A stretch of DNA of 64,000 nt from CAKSQL01 sp045649415 (GCA_045649415.1 JAZRPY010000004.1:3568-67567); one strand, 5' to 3'. Positions 53,113 through 61,962 are shown, counted from the first letter of the stretch. Program-made: numbers and translations. The notes: a model not told the origin generated them from the letters alone.

Positions 53113-55683
53113 ATGAGAGGTTCTAAAAAGATAGTTGCTAATATATTAGCTGCAACTCTATTGGCATCATCTGCTTCTGCTTTCGCAGCAACAAAGGATG
53201 CTACTCCCTACGACGAATCAATTAAGATATTGTCAGCATTGGGTATTATGAGTGGTGACGGTGACGGAAACTACAGACCAAATGACACAATAATTCGTTC
53301 AGAGGTTACCAGAATGGTAATTCACGCACTTGGACTTGAGGATGCTGCAAAATCAAGTCAGGGTATATCAAAATTCCCTGATGTTCCTGTTGACCACTGG
53401 GCAAACGGGTATATCAATATTGCAACATCACAAAAAATAGTTGTTGGTGATGACACCGGAAAATTCCGTCCCAACGACAAGATAACCTATGCAGAGGCTA
53501 TGACAATTTTAGTTCGTGCATTAGGCTATGAAAAAGTGGCAGAAATGAAGGGTGGCTTCCCACATGGCTATATCGTGGTAGGCTCAGACAACAAAATTTC
53601 AACCGGCGTTTTTAGTAGTGCTTATAAGCACATCTCAAGAGGCGAGGTTGCCAGAATGACTGAAAACGCACTTAATGCAAAAATAATGGAGGTCACAGGC
53701 TATGGTGACGATTTAAAGCACGAGATAACTGATAAAACCTTATTGAAGGATAAATTAAATGTTATCAAGTCACAAGGTCAGATTGTTGCTATCCCCAACA
53801 CAAGTCTTGAGGGTGCTTCAAATCTTTCACAGGGCGAGGTTAAAATCGGCAACAAGGTATATGACACAGACCAAAACCTTAATAATTTGTTAGGCTACAA
53901 TGTTGTTTTCTATGTAACCGAAACAGATAAGAGTGACAACACAATCATCCTTGCACTTCCTGAGGAGAACAAAAACTCATCTATTGAAATCAAGGCTGAC
54001 TTATTTGAAAAAATAAGTGAGAAAAATGGTGAAAAGGTGTTGGAATTCTTTAAAACAGAATCTGATAAAAAGCTTTCTAATGCAACCTTGGAAACAGATG
54101 CAAAGCTTATCTACAATGGTAAGTATGAAGCTATGTCAGATGAACTTTTGAATATGAAGAATAAATCAGGAAAGGTTGTTCTTTTAGATACTGACAGAAG
54201 TGGCAAGTATGACATTGCATTTGTTACAGAGTATTCAAATATGGTAGTTGAAGAGGTTACTGCAAGTGGTAAAATCATCGACAAATACTCAGCTCCTGCA
54301 ATTAAGCTTGACGAAGAGGATGAGGATATCTCATTCACAATCACAAGAGGCTACGAGGAACTAAAGCCTTCTGACCTTAAAGAATTTGATGTACTTTCAG
54401 TTGCAAAAAGTAAGGACAGTAAAATCTTCTCAATCGTTGTTTCCAATGAAACAGTTGACGGTAAGGTTACAGGTGTATCCTCAGAGGGTGTGTATATCGA
54501 CGGTAAGCTATACAAAATAGCCGACAACTATACTGCTCAAATCGGCTTGGGCACAGAGGGTAAATTCTATCTTGATATAGACAACAAAATTGCTGCAACA
54601 GACAAGTTATCTCAGATAAGCGACAGCTATGCATACCTTGTTAAGGCTTATGCAGATATGAATGCAGATGAAGTTGCTAAATTCAAGGTATTCACTAAGG
54701 ATGGTGCAGAAAAGCTATTTGTTGCAACTGAGAAAATTAAGTATAATGGTGTGAGAGGCAAATTGGCAACTGATGTTGTTGATGAGTTTAACAAGGAAGG
54801 CTCAACCAAAAAGCAGCTTATAACCTATACTTTGAACTCAGAAGGACAAATTATCGCAATTGACACTGCCAAGGATAATTCCCAAACTGGTGCAATTGAC
54901 GAAAACAACTTCACAATGAATCATATCCTTGACGATGCTAAATTCAATGGCGCACTTAATATGTTAGGCAATGTGAAGTTAGACGACAAAACAATCATCT
55001 TTGACATTCCTGAATCTGCAACAGACATTTCAGACTACAGCATTGCTTCACTTTCAATGTTTGAGGATGGTCAAAAATATGATGCAATCGTGTTCGACAA
55101 AACCGAGGATTTCTATGCAAAGGTTATTATAGTAACCAATGCAGCCTTCCAGACAAATGCAGATTCATCAATCGCGATCGTTGAAAAGGTTGTTTCTGCA
55201 ACTAACGACGAGGACGAGGAAACTGAAATGCTATATGCATACCAGGATGGTAAGCAAATTAAAATAAATGCCGAGGAATCAGGAATTCTTGAAAAAAGTG
55301 AGGGTGTATCATTAAAAAACGGTGACATCATCCAATACCAAAAGAATTCTAAGGGCGAAATTGCAAGCATAAGAGTGTTGTTTGATGTAGATCAAAAGAC
55401 AACTGAGAAGGCTCAAACTCCTGTTGAAAATCTGTCTATCCTATACGGAAAGGTAGAGAAAAAGTTCCAAAACTCAATGAATATCACAATTGATGGTGGT
55501 GAGGTTATAAATCTTCAATTACCTGAAAATGTAACCGTTTACGAGCTTGACACAACAAGGGAAAAGAATAATATAGAAGTAGCAACCACAGGTGACATCA
55601 TTCCTTTTGACGAGGACGAAGGAAATCGTGTGTTTGTGAGAATTTACAAGGATGTAGTACAGGAAGTTGTAGTTGTAAGATAA
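53113..55683 (+). CDS. S-layer protein with three SLH domains
   Basis: An 856-residue secreted surface protein. The signal peptide is cleaved after about residue 26 (ASAFAA). Three SLH domains follow at about 31-75, 88-139 and 148-190 (GIMSGDGDGNYRPNDTIIRSEV; IVVGDDTGKFRPNDKITYAEA). The last ~660 residues are beta-rich, acidic and almost without cysteine, as in S-layer proteins. SLH domains bind pyruvylated wall polysaccharide made by CsaB. The leader, AAGGAGG site and codon choice suggest high expression. Confidence 0.92.
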   Translation: MRGSKKIVANILAATLLASSASAFAATKDATPYDESIKILSALGIMSGDGDGNYRPNDTIIRSEVTRMVIHALGLEDAAKSSQGISKFPDVPVDHWANGYINIATSQKIVVGDDTGKFRPNDKITYAEAMTILVRALGYEKVAEMKGGFPHGYIVVGSDNKISTGVFSSAYKHISRGEVARMTENALNAKIMEVTGYGDDLKHEITDKTLLKDKLNVIKSQGQIVAIPNTSLEGASNLSQGEVKIGNKVYDTDQNLNNLLGYNVVFYVTETDKSDNTIILALPEENKNSSIEIKADLFEKISEKNGEKVLEFFKTESDKKLSNATLETDAKLIYNGKYEAMSDELLNMKNKSGKVVLLDTDRSGKYDIAFVTEYSNMVVEEVTASGKIIDKYSAPAIKLDEEDEDISFTITRGYEELKPSDLKEFDVLSVAKSKDSKIFSIVVSNETVDGKVTGVSSEGVYIDGKLYKIADNYTAQIGLGTEGKFYLDIDNKIAATDKLSQISDSYAYLVKAYADMNADEVAKFKVFTKDGAEKLFVATEKIKYNGVRGKLATDVVDEFNKEGSTKKQLITYTLNSEGQIIAIDTAKDNSQTGAIDENNFTMNHILDDAKFNGALNMLGNVKLDDKTIIFDIPESATDISDYSIASLSMFEDGQKYDAIVFDKTEDFYAKVIIVTNAAFQTNADSSIAIVEKVVSATNDEDEETEMLYAYQDGKQIKINAEESGILEKSEGVSLKNGDIIQYQKNSKGEIASIRVLFDVDQKTTEKAQTPVENLSILYGKVEKKFQNSMNITIDGGEVINLQLPENVTVYELDTTREKNNIEVATTGDIIPFDEDEGNRVFVRIYKDVVQEVVVVR

Positions 55684-55730
55684 GCTGCCTTAAATCATAC
55701 GCTAAATATCTTCTCTGTCAATAAACCATA

Positions 55731-55761
55731 AAAAAAGTGTGCAACAATGCACACTTTTTTT
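55731..55761. terminator. Bidirectional terminator, S-layer gene / lepB
   Basis: AAAAAAGTGTGCA/TGCACACTTTTTT hairpin between converging genes. Confidence 0.92.
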
Positions 55762-55775
55762 ATAGCTTTTTAAAA

Positions 55776-56453
55776 TTATTTTGTTATTCCCCAATCAGTC
55801 ACAGGCCATATTCTGAACAATGATTTTCCTGAAACTGCCTCCTCAGGCACCTGACCCACACTTTGATTTCTACTGTCAAGGCTTGCAGACCTGTTATCTC
55901 CCATAACAAAAACATGGTCTTTTTCAACTGTTAGAGGGAATTGTATTGAATTTGAAGTCTTATTTGTTATTCCGTCATAATACTCCTCATCAAGCACCTC
56001 TCCGTCAACAATAACCTTTCCGTCAACTAAGTCCACAGTCTGCCCCTCAGTTGCAATTACTCTCTTAACATAGTAAACCTTTTTTAAGTCATCAGGAATC
56101 TTTCCGTAGTTTACAAGCTCAAACCAAAAATTAACATCCTTGCCATCCTCTTTTGCAAGCTCTTCATAATACGCCATTCTGTTCTTATAAGATGCATCAA
56201 GGATAACAATATCCTCCGTCTTTGGCTCATACAAAAGTTTTGCAACTATCAATCTGTCCCCATCCACCAAGGTAGGATACATGGATGAGCCATCCACCTC
56301 AACTATATCGAACAAAAATCCCTTTATAAGAAAAGCAACAACCAAGGCTATAACGATTGTATATACCCACTCAAAAATCTCTTTTAATAGGTTGAATTCC
56401 TTCTTCTTTTCCTTTGTTTCGATTTCTTCCTCAATAATTTTATTCTCATCCAT
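55776..56453 (-). CDS. lepB: Signal peptidase I
   Basis: A 225-residue membrane protease that cleaves Sec and Tat signal peptides. The N-terminal membrane helix (about 24-45) is preceded by an acidic stretch. The catalytic serine is in GSSMYPTLVDGDRL (S56 or S57 region), and the general base lysine lies in YVKRVIATEGQTVDL. The C-terminal GDNRSASLDSRNQSVGQVP is conserved. It is single-helix, as in Gram-positives. Confidence 0.95.
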   Translation of the reverse strand: MDENKIIEEEIETKEKKKEFNLLKEIFEWVYTIVIALVVAFLIKGFLFDIVEVDGSSMYPTLVDGDRLIVAKLLYEPKTEDIVILDASYKNRMAYYEELAKEDGKDVNFWFELVNYGKIPDDLKKVYYVKRVIATEGQTVDLVDGKVIVDGEVLDEEYYDGITNKTSNSIQFPLTVEKDHVFVMGDNRSASLDSRNQSVGQVPEEAVSGKSLFRIWPVTDWGITK

Positions 56454-56525
56454 AATTATTCACCAAAAATGCAATGTCTAACTCACATTCCCTTTCCGAA
56501 AAACATTTTGATTTATAAAGTAAAG

Positions 56526-56552
56526 CAAAAAGGGACATAAATGCCCCTTTTT
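56526..56552 (-). terminator. Terminator after rplS
   Basis: AAAAAGGG-CAT/ATG-CCCTTTTT hairpin (one mismatch) with a T run on the minus strand. Confidence 0.75.
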
Positions 56553-56568
56553 TATGCCTTTTTTAAGG

Positions 56569-56922
56569 TTAGATTCTTTCCTTAACCTTAGCAGCTTTAC
56601 CAACTCTATCACGGAGATAGTAAAGTCTTGCTCTTCTGACCTTACCTTTTCTTGTAATCTCAATCTTTTCAATGTTAGGTGAGTTTACAGGCCAGGTCTT
56701 CTCAACTCCAACACCATAAGACAAACGCCTTACTGTGAAGGTACGAGCAATTCCGCCACCTTGTACTTTAATAATTGTACCCTCGAACATCTGAGTTCTG
56801 GTACGAGAACCTTCTGTTACCTTTTGATATACCTTTACATTGTTACCAACAACAAGTTCAGGTAAGTCGGTTCTGATTTGGTCTTTTGTCAAAGCACTAA
56901 TGATTTCGTTTGCATTCATCAT
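56569..56922 (-). CDS. rplS: Ribosomal protein bL19
   Basis: A 117-residue large-subunit protein at the 30S/50S interface. NVKVYQKVTEGSRTRTQMFEGTIIKVQGGGIARTFTVRRLSYGVGVEKTWPVNSPNIEKIEI is the family core, and the C terminus is RRARLYYLRDRVGKAAKVKE. Two consecutive ATGs lie at the start. It is expressed from its own promoter with the L19 autoregulatory leader. Confidence 0.97.
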   Translation of the reverse strand: MMNANEIISALTKDQIRTDLPELVVGNNVKVYQKVTEGSRTRTQMFEGTIIKVQGGGIARTFTVRRLSYGVGVEKTWPVNSPNIEKIEITRKGKVRRARLYYLRDRVGKAAKVKERI

Positions 56923-56942
56923 TGAGCCCTCCTCTCATTTCT

Positions 56943-56980
56943 AAGATGTTCGTGCCGACCGAGGCAGAGGACCATCCGTA
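56943..56980 (-). ncRNA. L19 leader (autoregulatory element)
   Basis: The mRNA leader reads GGATGGTCCTCTGCCTCGG then TCGGCACGAACATCTT, which matches the ribosomal protein L19 leader motif described for Firmicutes. It lies between the promoter and rplS. L19 probably binds it to limit its own synthesis. Confidence 0.8.
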
Positions 56981-56991
56981 ATAACTTGCTT

Positions 56992-57020
56992 ATTATACCA
57001 CACATATATTGAAATTGCAA
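56992..57020 (-). promoter_or_regulatory. rplS promoter
   Basis: On the minus strand, TTGCAA (57015-57020), a 17-bp spacer and TATAAT (56992-56997). Confidence 0.8.
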
Positions 57021-57152
57021 GTATTTTTTTAAAAATTATTAAAAAAGTTAAAACAATTGTTAACAAACGCTATATTCTCTCTATCTTTGGTTGACTTTTT
57101 TCATCAATCATAATATAATTTTAATATAAATTCAATCAGGAGATGAAAATAA

Positions 57153-58415
57153 ATGGACGAAAATAAAATCTATGATAAAAAATCTGCTCCCTATGAGGAG
57201 GAATTAAATTACTCATCCAATATTGAGTCAGAGCATGAAGCTGAATATGAAGGTGATACGGAAATAAATATTAATAATAATGAGCCTGTAGCAGATGAAG
57301 TTATATTAGATGCTGAAGAAAATGGTGATGAGGAAATATCAAAAAAGAAAAAGGCAAGAAAGACTCCCTCATGGGTGATTACCGTCATTCTTTCTCTTGC
57401 AACCACAATTCTATTTTTAAGTCTTTTTTCTATATTTATCCTGCCAAGGCTTAAATTTCAAACTGCAATATATTATTCTGACAACGACGGCACATCCTTT
57501 AGTGCCACTATTCCCGATACTCCCGATAGTCTGAATTCCAAGGGTGTGTTTGAAAAGTGTTCACCCAGTGTTGTTTACATTTCATCCAAGGGAGTTATTG
57601 GTGGCTTTTTATCTCAGGAAATCACTTTCGGCTCAGGCTCGGGTGTTATAATCAGCGAGGATGGATATATAATAACAAACAGTTCTTTAATAAACTCGGG
57701 AACTAATCTAAAGGTAAGCCTTTCAAATGGAAATGAATATGATGCCTCATTGGTTAAAAACGACAGAAGAAGTGATGCTGCAATCCTGAAAATTGATGCT
57801 AATGGCTTAACCCCCGTTGTGTTAGGAAACTCAAACAATCTTAATGTGGGAGATATAATTCATATTATAAGCAACCCCTTAGCTCCTGAAATCAGGAACA
57901 CTCTTAATTTAGGATTTATTTCAGGAATAAACAATAATGTGACCTTGCAGAAAGGCACAACACTTAATCTTTTACAGGTAGATGTATCTGGGGTATCAGG
58001 TTGCTTCGGAAGTCCCCTACTCAACTCAAAAGGCGAAATTATGGGGCTTATAACAGGTAGTGTTTCCTCATCATCAGGCATGGTGTTCGCTACCCCTATA
58101 AATGACATAAAACCATTGATTGACAGTGTTTTAAACACAAATCTATCAGAAACCTATGATGACTCACTACCGATGCTTGGCATCACTGCAACTGAAGAGG
58201 CATATGGAATAGTTGTTGAAACTGTCAGCGAAAATTATCCTGCGGCAAAGGCAGGCGTCAAGGTTGGAGATGTGATTATTAAGGCAGATGGTAAAACAAT
58301 CAAAACGGTTAACGAAATAAACCAAATCAGACTTTCTCACAAATCAGGTGATGCAATGACATTGACTATCCTTCGTGATGGAGAAATAGTTGAATTGTTA
58401 CCTGTTTTGGAGTAA
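57153..58415 (+). CDS. Membrane-anchored HtrA-like protein without catalytic His and Ser
   Basis: A 420-residue protein. An acidic cytoplasmic part (1-70), a membrane helix (about 73-98) and a trypsin-fold domain (about 130-320) are followed by a PDZ domain (about 335-420). The order is that of DegP/HtrA. The site that should read TNNHV is TNSSL (175-179), so S178 replaces His. The GNSGGPL site is GCFGSPL (283-289), so F285 replaces Ser. Aspartate D208 (RRSDAAILKI) remains. It is probably a binding pseudoprotease. Confidence 0.87.
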   Translation: MDENKIYDKKSAPYEEELNYSSNIESEHEAEYEGDTEININNNEPVADEVILDAEENGDEEISKKKKARKTPSWVITVILSLATTILFLSLFSIFILPRLKFQTAIYYSDNDGTSFSATIPDTPDSLNSKGVFEKCSPSVVYISSKGVIGGFLSQEITFGSGSGVIISEDGYIITNSSLINSGTNLKVSLSNGNEYDASLVKNDRRSDAAILKIDANGLTPVVLGNSNNLNVGDIIHIISNPLAPEIRNTLNLGFISGINNNVTLQKGTTLNLLQVDVSGVSGCFGSPLLNSKGEIMGLITGSVSSSSGMVFATPINDIKPLIDSVLNTNLSETYDDSLPMLGITATEEAYGIVVETVSENYPAAKAGVKVGDVIIKADGKTIKTVNEINQIRLSHKSGDAMTLTILRDGEIVELLPVLE

Positions 58416-58471
58416 AATTTAAATAAGAGTATGTTGCCTGTTAGACTATAATAAGAATAAATTGTCAAAAT

Positions 58472-58518
58472 AAAAAACCGAACGATATAGATATGTTATC
58501 TAAATCAATCGGTTTTTT
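58472..58518 (+). terminator. Terminator after the HtrA-like gene
   Basis: AAAAAACCGA/TCGGTTTTTT stem with a T run. Confidence 0.8.
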
Positions 58519-58544
58519 TGGTGAAAGCAGAACCATAAGGATAT

Positions 58545-58904
58545 TTAATTTTGATTTTTCTTTGCTGTATTTATTGATGAAATAAGCATTTTCTTAATTT
58601 CTTCTGCAAGACTAATTGAATTATAATAATCATATTCAAATAATTTTGTATTATTTAAAAGCGTAAGCCAATATATACTTTCACTTACTTCTTTTAAAGA
58701 AATATGTAGTTTTGCAATAAAATCGGGTTTGCTATTTCCATAAATTGCTTCATTAATATTTGCACCAACACTTGTTGCGCTCCGCAGCAGTTGTTTTGCA
58801 ATAGTTGTATCCCTTTTAGATTTTGAATATTCTTCATAAAATAGAACAATTTGTGTGGCGAATTCCAAAGATTTATTTAATAATGGACTTTCCATTCTCT
58901 TCAC
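58545..58904 (-). CDS. Four-helix bundle protein (S23/IVS family)
   Basis: A 119-residue all-helical protein. LLRSATSVGANINEAIYGNSKPDFIAKLHISLKEVSESIYWLTLLNN is the S23 family core. Relatives are encoded within 23S rRNA intervening sequences or accompany diversity-generating retroelements. Here there is neither rRNA nor a reverse transcriptase nearby, so its role is unknown. Confidence 0.88.
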   Translation of the reverse strand: MKRMESPLLNKSLEFATQIVLFYEEYSKSKRDTTIAKQLLRSATSVGANINEAIYGNSKPDFIAKLHISLKEVSESIYWLTLLNNTKLFEYDYYNSISLAEEIKKMLISSINTAKKNQN

Positions 58905-59248
58905 CTCTATTTTAGTATATCATAAATCTTTATACAATTCAATGTTTTGCAGAGCAAAACCGCCTTTTCTCTTCTCTATTATCTTTTATCTCTTATCTGG
59001 AAACGACAATTTTTTAGTGAAGAGTGAAGAGAGAAAAGTGAAAAGATCAGAGTACAAAAAGAAACGACAACCTTCTGTCGAAAATTGTCGTTTCTTTTTG
59101 TAAGAACGATATAATTTTACTGTCGCATTGATTTTCCCCTTATTTTAAGCGGGTTTCAAGACTTTCGTCCTAATCAATTCCAAAGACAGAATAAATCCTT
59201 TTTACAGGATTTATTCTAACACATTTCTTAACTTTTTACAAGTCCTTT
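58905..59248. other. Intergenic region with two strong inverted repeats
   Basis: No gene is visible. A 17-bp perfect arm ACAAAAAGAAACGACAA (59054-59070) pairs with 59085-59101 over a 14-base loop, and T-rich sequence at both ends resembles a bidirectional terminator. A second hairpin AGAATAAATCC/GGATTTATTCT lies at 59188-59217. The flanking purine-rich stretch (AGTGAAGAGTGAAGAGAG) is low in complexity. Confidence 0.65.
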
Positions 59249-59575
59249 TCAATATTTTTCTTGGACTTTTAATTCGGGTATTTCTACCTCATAGGCAATG
59301 TCGCCTATGAACCAGATGGTTAGTTTGTCTTCTGATATCACCTCCATTTTTTCTATGATATTGCGGACAAGGGTATTATCGATTTCGGTCAGTTCTTCAG
59401 CCATTTCATCTATCGCTTTGAAGATTTGTTTTAGCTTTGATGATTCTGCCGATTTCATTTTCCTTGTCATTTCATGTTCTTCGTTTTCCTTCCGTAACTT
59501 TTCTGATTCCGTCTTTACCTCATAGCAGATTTTATCACGCTCCTTGTAATTATTTTTCCATTTATAAGTTTCATC
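59249..59575 (-). pseudogene. Serine recombinase C-terminal fragment
   Basis: An open frame without a proper start covers about 100 residues: TYKWKNNYKERDKICYEVKT, then EIDNTLVRNIIEKMEVISED and KLTIWFIGDIAYEVEI. This coiled coil followed by N-T-L-V-x-x-I-I-E-K-x-x-V is the usual end of large serine recombinases of transposons and phages. A TGA lies directly upstream (near 59580). The catalytic and DNA-binding parts are gone, so it is a remnant. Confidence 0.7.
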
Positions 59576-59847
59576 TTCAGTTCATTATCACCGCCTATAT
59601 AAAATTTTGATACGATTTTCTGCATAAGCGGAAGAGGAACCTTTTCGCAATTTCCGTATTTGCAAAGCTCTTTTTTGATTCTCTCGGTCACTGCACTCAT
59701 ATCAGTTATCGTACTGCTTTGAAATTTTAACTTTGAAAGCTCATACAGGCTTTTCAGAACATCGTCCTTGTCGTATTCACCTGCCATTTTGATGTATATC
59801 TCGTTGGCTTTTTCTTCTACAAGAGTATCATCAGGTATTTCAGTCAT
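59515..59847 (-). pseudogene. Unassigned remnant next to the recombinase fragment
   Basis: A 110-codon frame on the minus strand (MTEIPDDTLVEEKANEIYIKMAGEYDKDD and later KYGNCEKVPLPLMQKIV) that overlaps the recombinase fragment in another frame near 59515-59575. I do not recognise it. It is helical and charged, possibly part of another recombinase-related protein. It has no evident ribosome binding site. Confidence 0.4.
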
Positions 59848-59880
59848 GGTCGGTTCGCTGGCAAGGTCAAGATTGATAAT

Positions 59881-60166
59881 AGGTCAGGAAAAAACTTTTT
59901 ACTGTAATCGAGTTGCGCCGAACGATCCAAAGGGAAGGTTATGCCGTAAGGTAGGTGCTCACATCAAGGCTCAAAAACTGCATGATGTTGCATATGAGAA
60001 GGCCTACTGTAGAGCGTATGACAGATTAAAACACCGTAAGCGTGCAGGAACTATTGATACGAAAACCTGGAATAAGTTGGTCGTTGAAATTCAGGATATT
60101 CGTGATGATGCAAGAGCCGGCAAAATTTCTGATGCCGAGGCTGTTGAAAAATTAAACAAATATTAA
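59881..60166 (+). pseudogene. 5'-truncated fragment with DUF6076-like C terminus
   Basis: An open frame without its own start from about 59881. FYCNRVAPNDPKGRLCRKVGAH and AYCRAYDRLKHRKRAGTIDT resemble the cysteine-and-basic C-terminal region seen in DUF6076-type and other mobile-element proteins. The left end abuts the minus-strand remnant, so the N-terminal part was lost in a rearrangement. It ends in TAA at 60166. The family naming is a tentative reading. Confidence 0.5.
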
Positions 60167-60176
60167 CCAAAATGTA

Positions 60177-60204
60177 AGAGGATAGGCGGTTTTGCCTATC
60201 CTCT
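60177..60204. terminator. Hairpin between the fragment and the InlB-repeat gene
   Basis: AGAGGATAGGC/GCCTATCCTCT, an 11-bp perfect stem with a 6-base loop. T richness is only moderate on either side. It probably ends both converging transcripts. Confidence 0.65.
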
Positions 60205-60211
60205 CGATATT

Positions 60212-60766
60212 TTATTCCATTGTTCCGACCATTTTATTTATGTCGCCGTCTGAGTCTACGATGATAGTCTTTGTTTTGCTCGGAGCTACATAGCCGAAAC
60301 CTTCAATATAGGCTTTATTTTGTTCTTCTATAATTTCATTTCGTATTTTTGTTTCCTCATCCGTGAGGTAACAGGAGTCTTTGCTCATGATTTCGTCATT
60401 CGGATTTACAGGCTCCTGTGGGTTAGACTCCCACTTAGCGTAAAGTACATCAGGCTTTGTGAATTTGAATGTCGTTACCTGATTCTGCTTTGTTCTCGGA
60501 TCGGTGAACCATCCTTTGAATGTGTAACCGTATTTTGTCGGGACATAGCTTTCAAGGTTGATGCTTTCGCCATATCTTTTTGTTATTGTCCTTATAAAGC
60601 TACCGCCGTCCGATGCGAAGGTTAAGGTTACATTTCCTGCGATTCCAAGTTCGTTGTCGAAGGTTACTCGGTATTTACTGAGCCACCAAGGTTTTGCAGT
60701 TGCCGATGCCGTTGTTGTTAGCAGTATAGTCACTGCTAATGCCGTACATAATACTTTTTTCTTCAT
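60212..60766 (-). CDS. Secreted protein with one InlB B-repeat (Listeria-Bacteroides repeat)
   Basis: A 184-residue protein. The ATG at 60766 (MKKKVLCTALAVTILLTTTASATAKPWW) has a GAGGAAG site and a typical signal peptide cut after about residue 24. A single B-repeat beta-grasp lies at about 45-115 (VTLTFASDGGSF, GESINLESYVPTKYGYTFKGWFTD, VLYAKWES). The tail (115-184) is charged and has no LPXTG or SLH anchor. It is probably released or bound by another protein. The function is unknown. Confidence 0.82.
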   Translation of the reverse strand: MKKKVLCTALAVTILLTTTASATAKPWWLSKYRVTFDNELGIAGNVTLTFASDGGSFIRTITKRYGESINLESYVPTKYGYTFKGWFTDPRTKQNQVTTFKFTKPDVLYAKWESNPQEPVNPNDEIMSKDSCYLTDEETKIRNEIIEEQNKAYIEGFGYVAPSKTKTIIVDSDGDINKMVGTME

Positions 60767-60894
60767 AAATTTCTTCCTCTCTGATTTTGTATTTACCTTT
60801 CGGCAACACAAACATACCACAGAAGATGTCATAAGTCTATGAAGTTTTTTCAAAGTCCTTTTCTTTGGTTAATGCGTATCATATTTTGATATAG

Positions 60895-60936
60895 AAAAAA
60901 ACCCTGAGACAACAATTTTGTTATCTCAAAGGGTTC
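60895..60936 (-). terminator. Terminator of the acyltransferase gene
   Basis: An AACCCT...AGGGTT stem with GAGA(T/C)AAC/GTT pairing. On the minus strand a T run follows, 34 bp after the acyltransferase stop codon. Confidence 0.75.
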
Positions 60937-60969
60937 AAATAAAGTTCTTACACAACAATAAGACCAGAC

Positions 60970-61962
60970 TTACCTTTTCTTCAATATATAAGCTTTTGAT
61001 GGAAAGAAAAAGAAATTCAAGCACTTAACTTTCTTTGCAATTACTGCTGCTAACACCGAAAATGCTAATCCGAGGGCAGTTCCCAAAAGAATGTGAATCC
61101 ACCACTGGGTTATATTCAAGCGAAGCAGGATTATTCTTGTTCCTGCCGTAAATATGGTGTGTAACAAATAAATCTGAAAAGAATACTTGTTTACAAAATC
61201 GAGAAAACGAGCCATTGCCTTACAGTTCTGGAGTATAGAAATGAACATAATACTGGAATATATTCCAAACAGTATCATTATTTCCTTTATGAACGGAGCT
61301 TCTATTTTTTTTAGTAAAATAAAAATGATACCTGTTATTATATGCAGTATCACAACCAGGCATTTAGCCCAGGTCCGAAGCTTAGTAAGACTTTTGAAAT
61401 CTACAAATGTGCCAATTCCAAAAGCAAGTGCCGAGTAAAACACTACATCCAGGCTTCCGAGGGGAATACCAAAAAGCGGAGCTAAATAGCCTATTAAAAC
61501 AACTATAAGCGTAATTTGCCAATTTTTTATCACTCCTGAAAAAACCGTCCAAATACAAAACAAAAAGAACAGTGCATACAAAAACCAATATTGGGCAATA
61601 GGGGTTTTCCATATATAAAGAATGTCTGAAACTGCAAAACCTGTATTTGATTCTCCAACCAAACTGTTTATCAATATATAAACAACTGAAAAAGCTATGT
61701 ATGGAATACCAAGAGTGTAAAGCTTATAGAGAATAAAACCTGATTTGGTTTTCTTACTTTTCCATTCTCCGGTAACTTTATATACAACACCGCTCAAAAA
61801 CAGAAAAAGTGCAACATGAAAAGACCATATAAACTTTTCCATTCCCCCAAAAAACTCAGGAATATCTATGCCTGCAAGTCTTATTCCCATAATAACATGA
61901 CCGAACAGAACCAAAAAACAGGCATATCCTTTCAGTCTGTCAACAAGCACATTTCTTTCCAT
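60970..61962 (-). CDS. Acyltransferase 3 family membrane protein
   Basis: About 330 residues, ten membrane helices. The ATG at 61962 (MERNVLVDRLKGYACFLVLFGHVIMG) is selected for its AGGAGGT site. The conserved N-terminal R-x(10)-H (RLKGYACFLVLFGHV) is the acyltransferase 3 signature, and IQYWFLYALFF-like WFLYALFFLFCIW is present. The family acylates surface glycans. It is located 23 bp downstream of the glycosyltransferase gene, so the two may modify the same polymer. Confidence 0.87.
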   Translation of the reverse strand: MERNVLVDRLKGYACFLVLFGHVIMGIRLAGIDIPEFFGGMEKFIWSFHVALFLFLSGVVYKVTGEWKSKKTKSGFILYKLYTLGIPYIAFSVVYILINSLVGESNTGFAVSDILYIWKTPIAQYWFLYALFFLFCIWTVFSGVIKNWQITLIVVLIGYLAPLFGIPLGSLDVVFYSALAFGIGTFVDFKSLTKLRTWAKCLVVILHIITGIIFILLKKIEAPFIKEIMILFGIYSSIMFISILQNCKAMARFLDFVNKYSFQIYLLHTIFTAGTRIILLRLNITQWWIHILLGTALGLAFSVLAAVIAKKVKCLNFFFFPSKAYILKKR

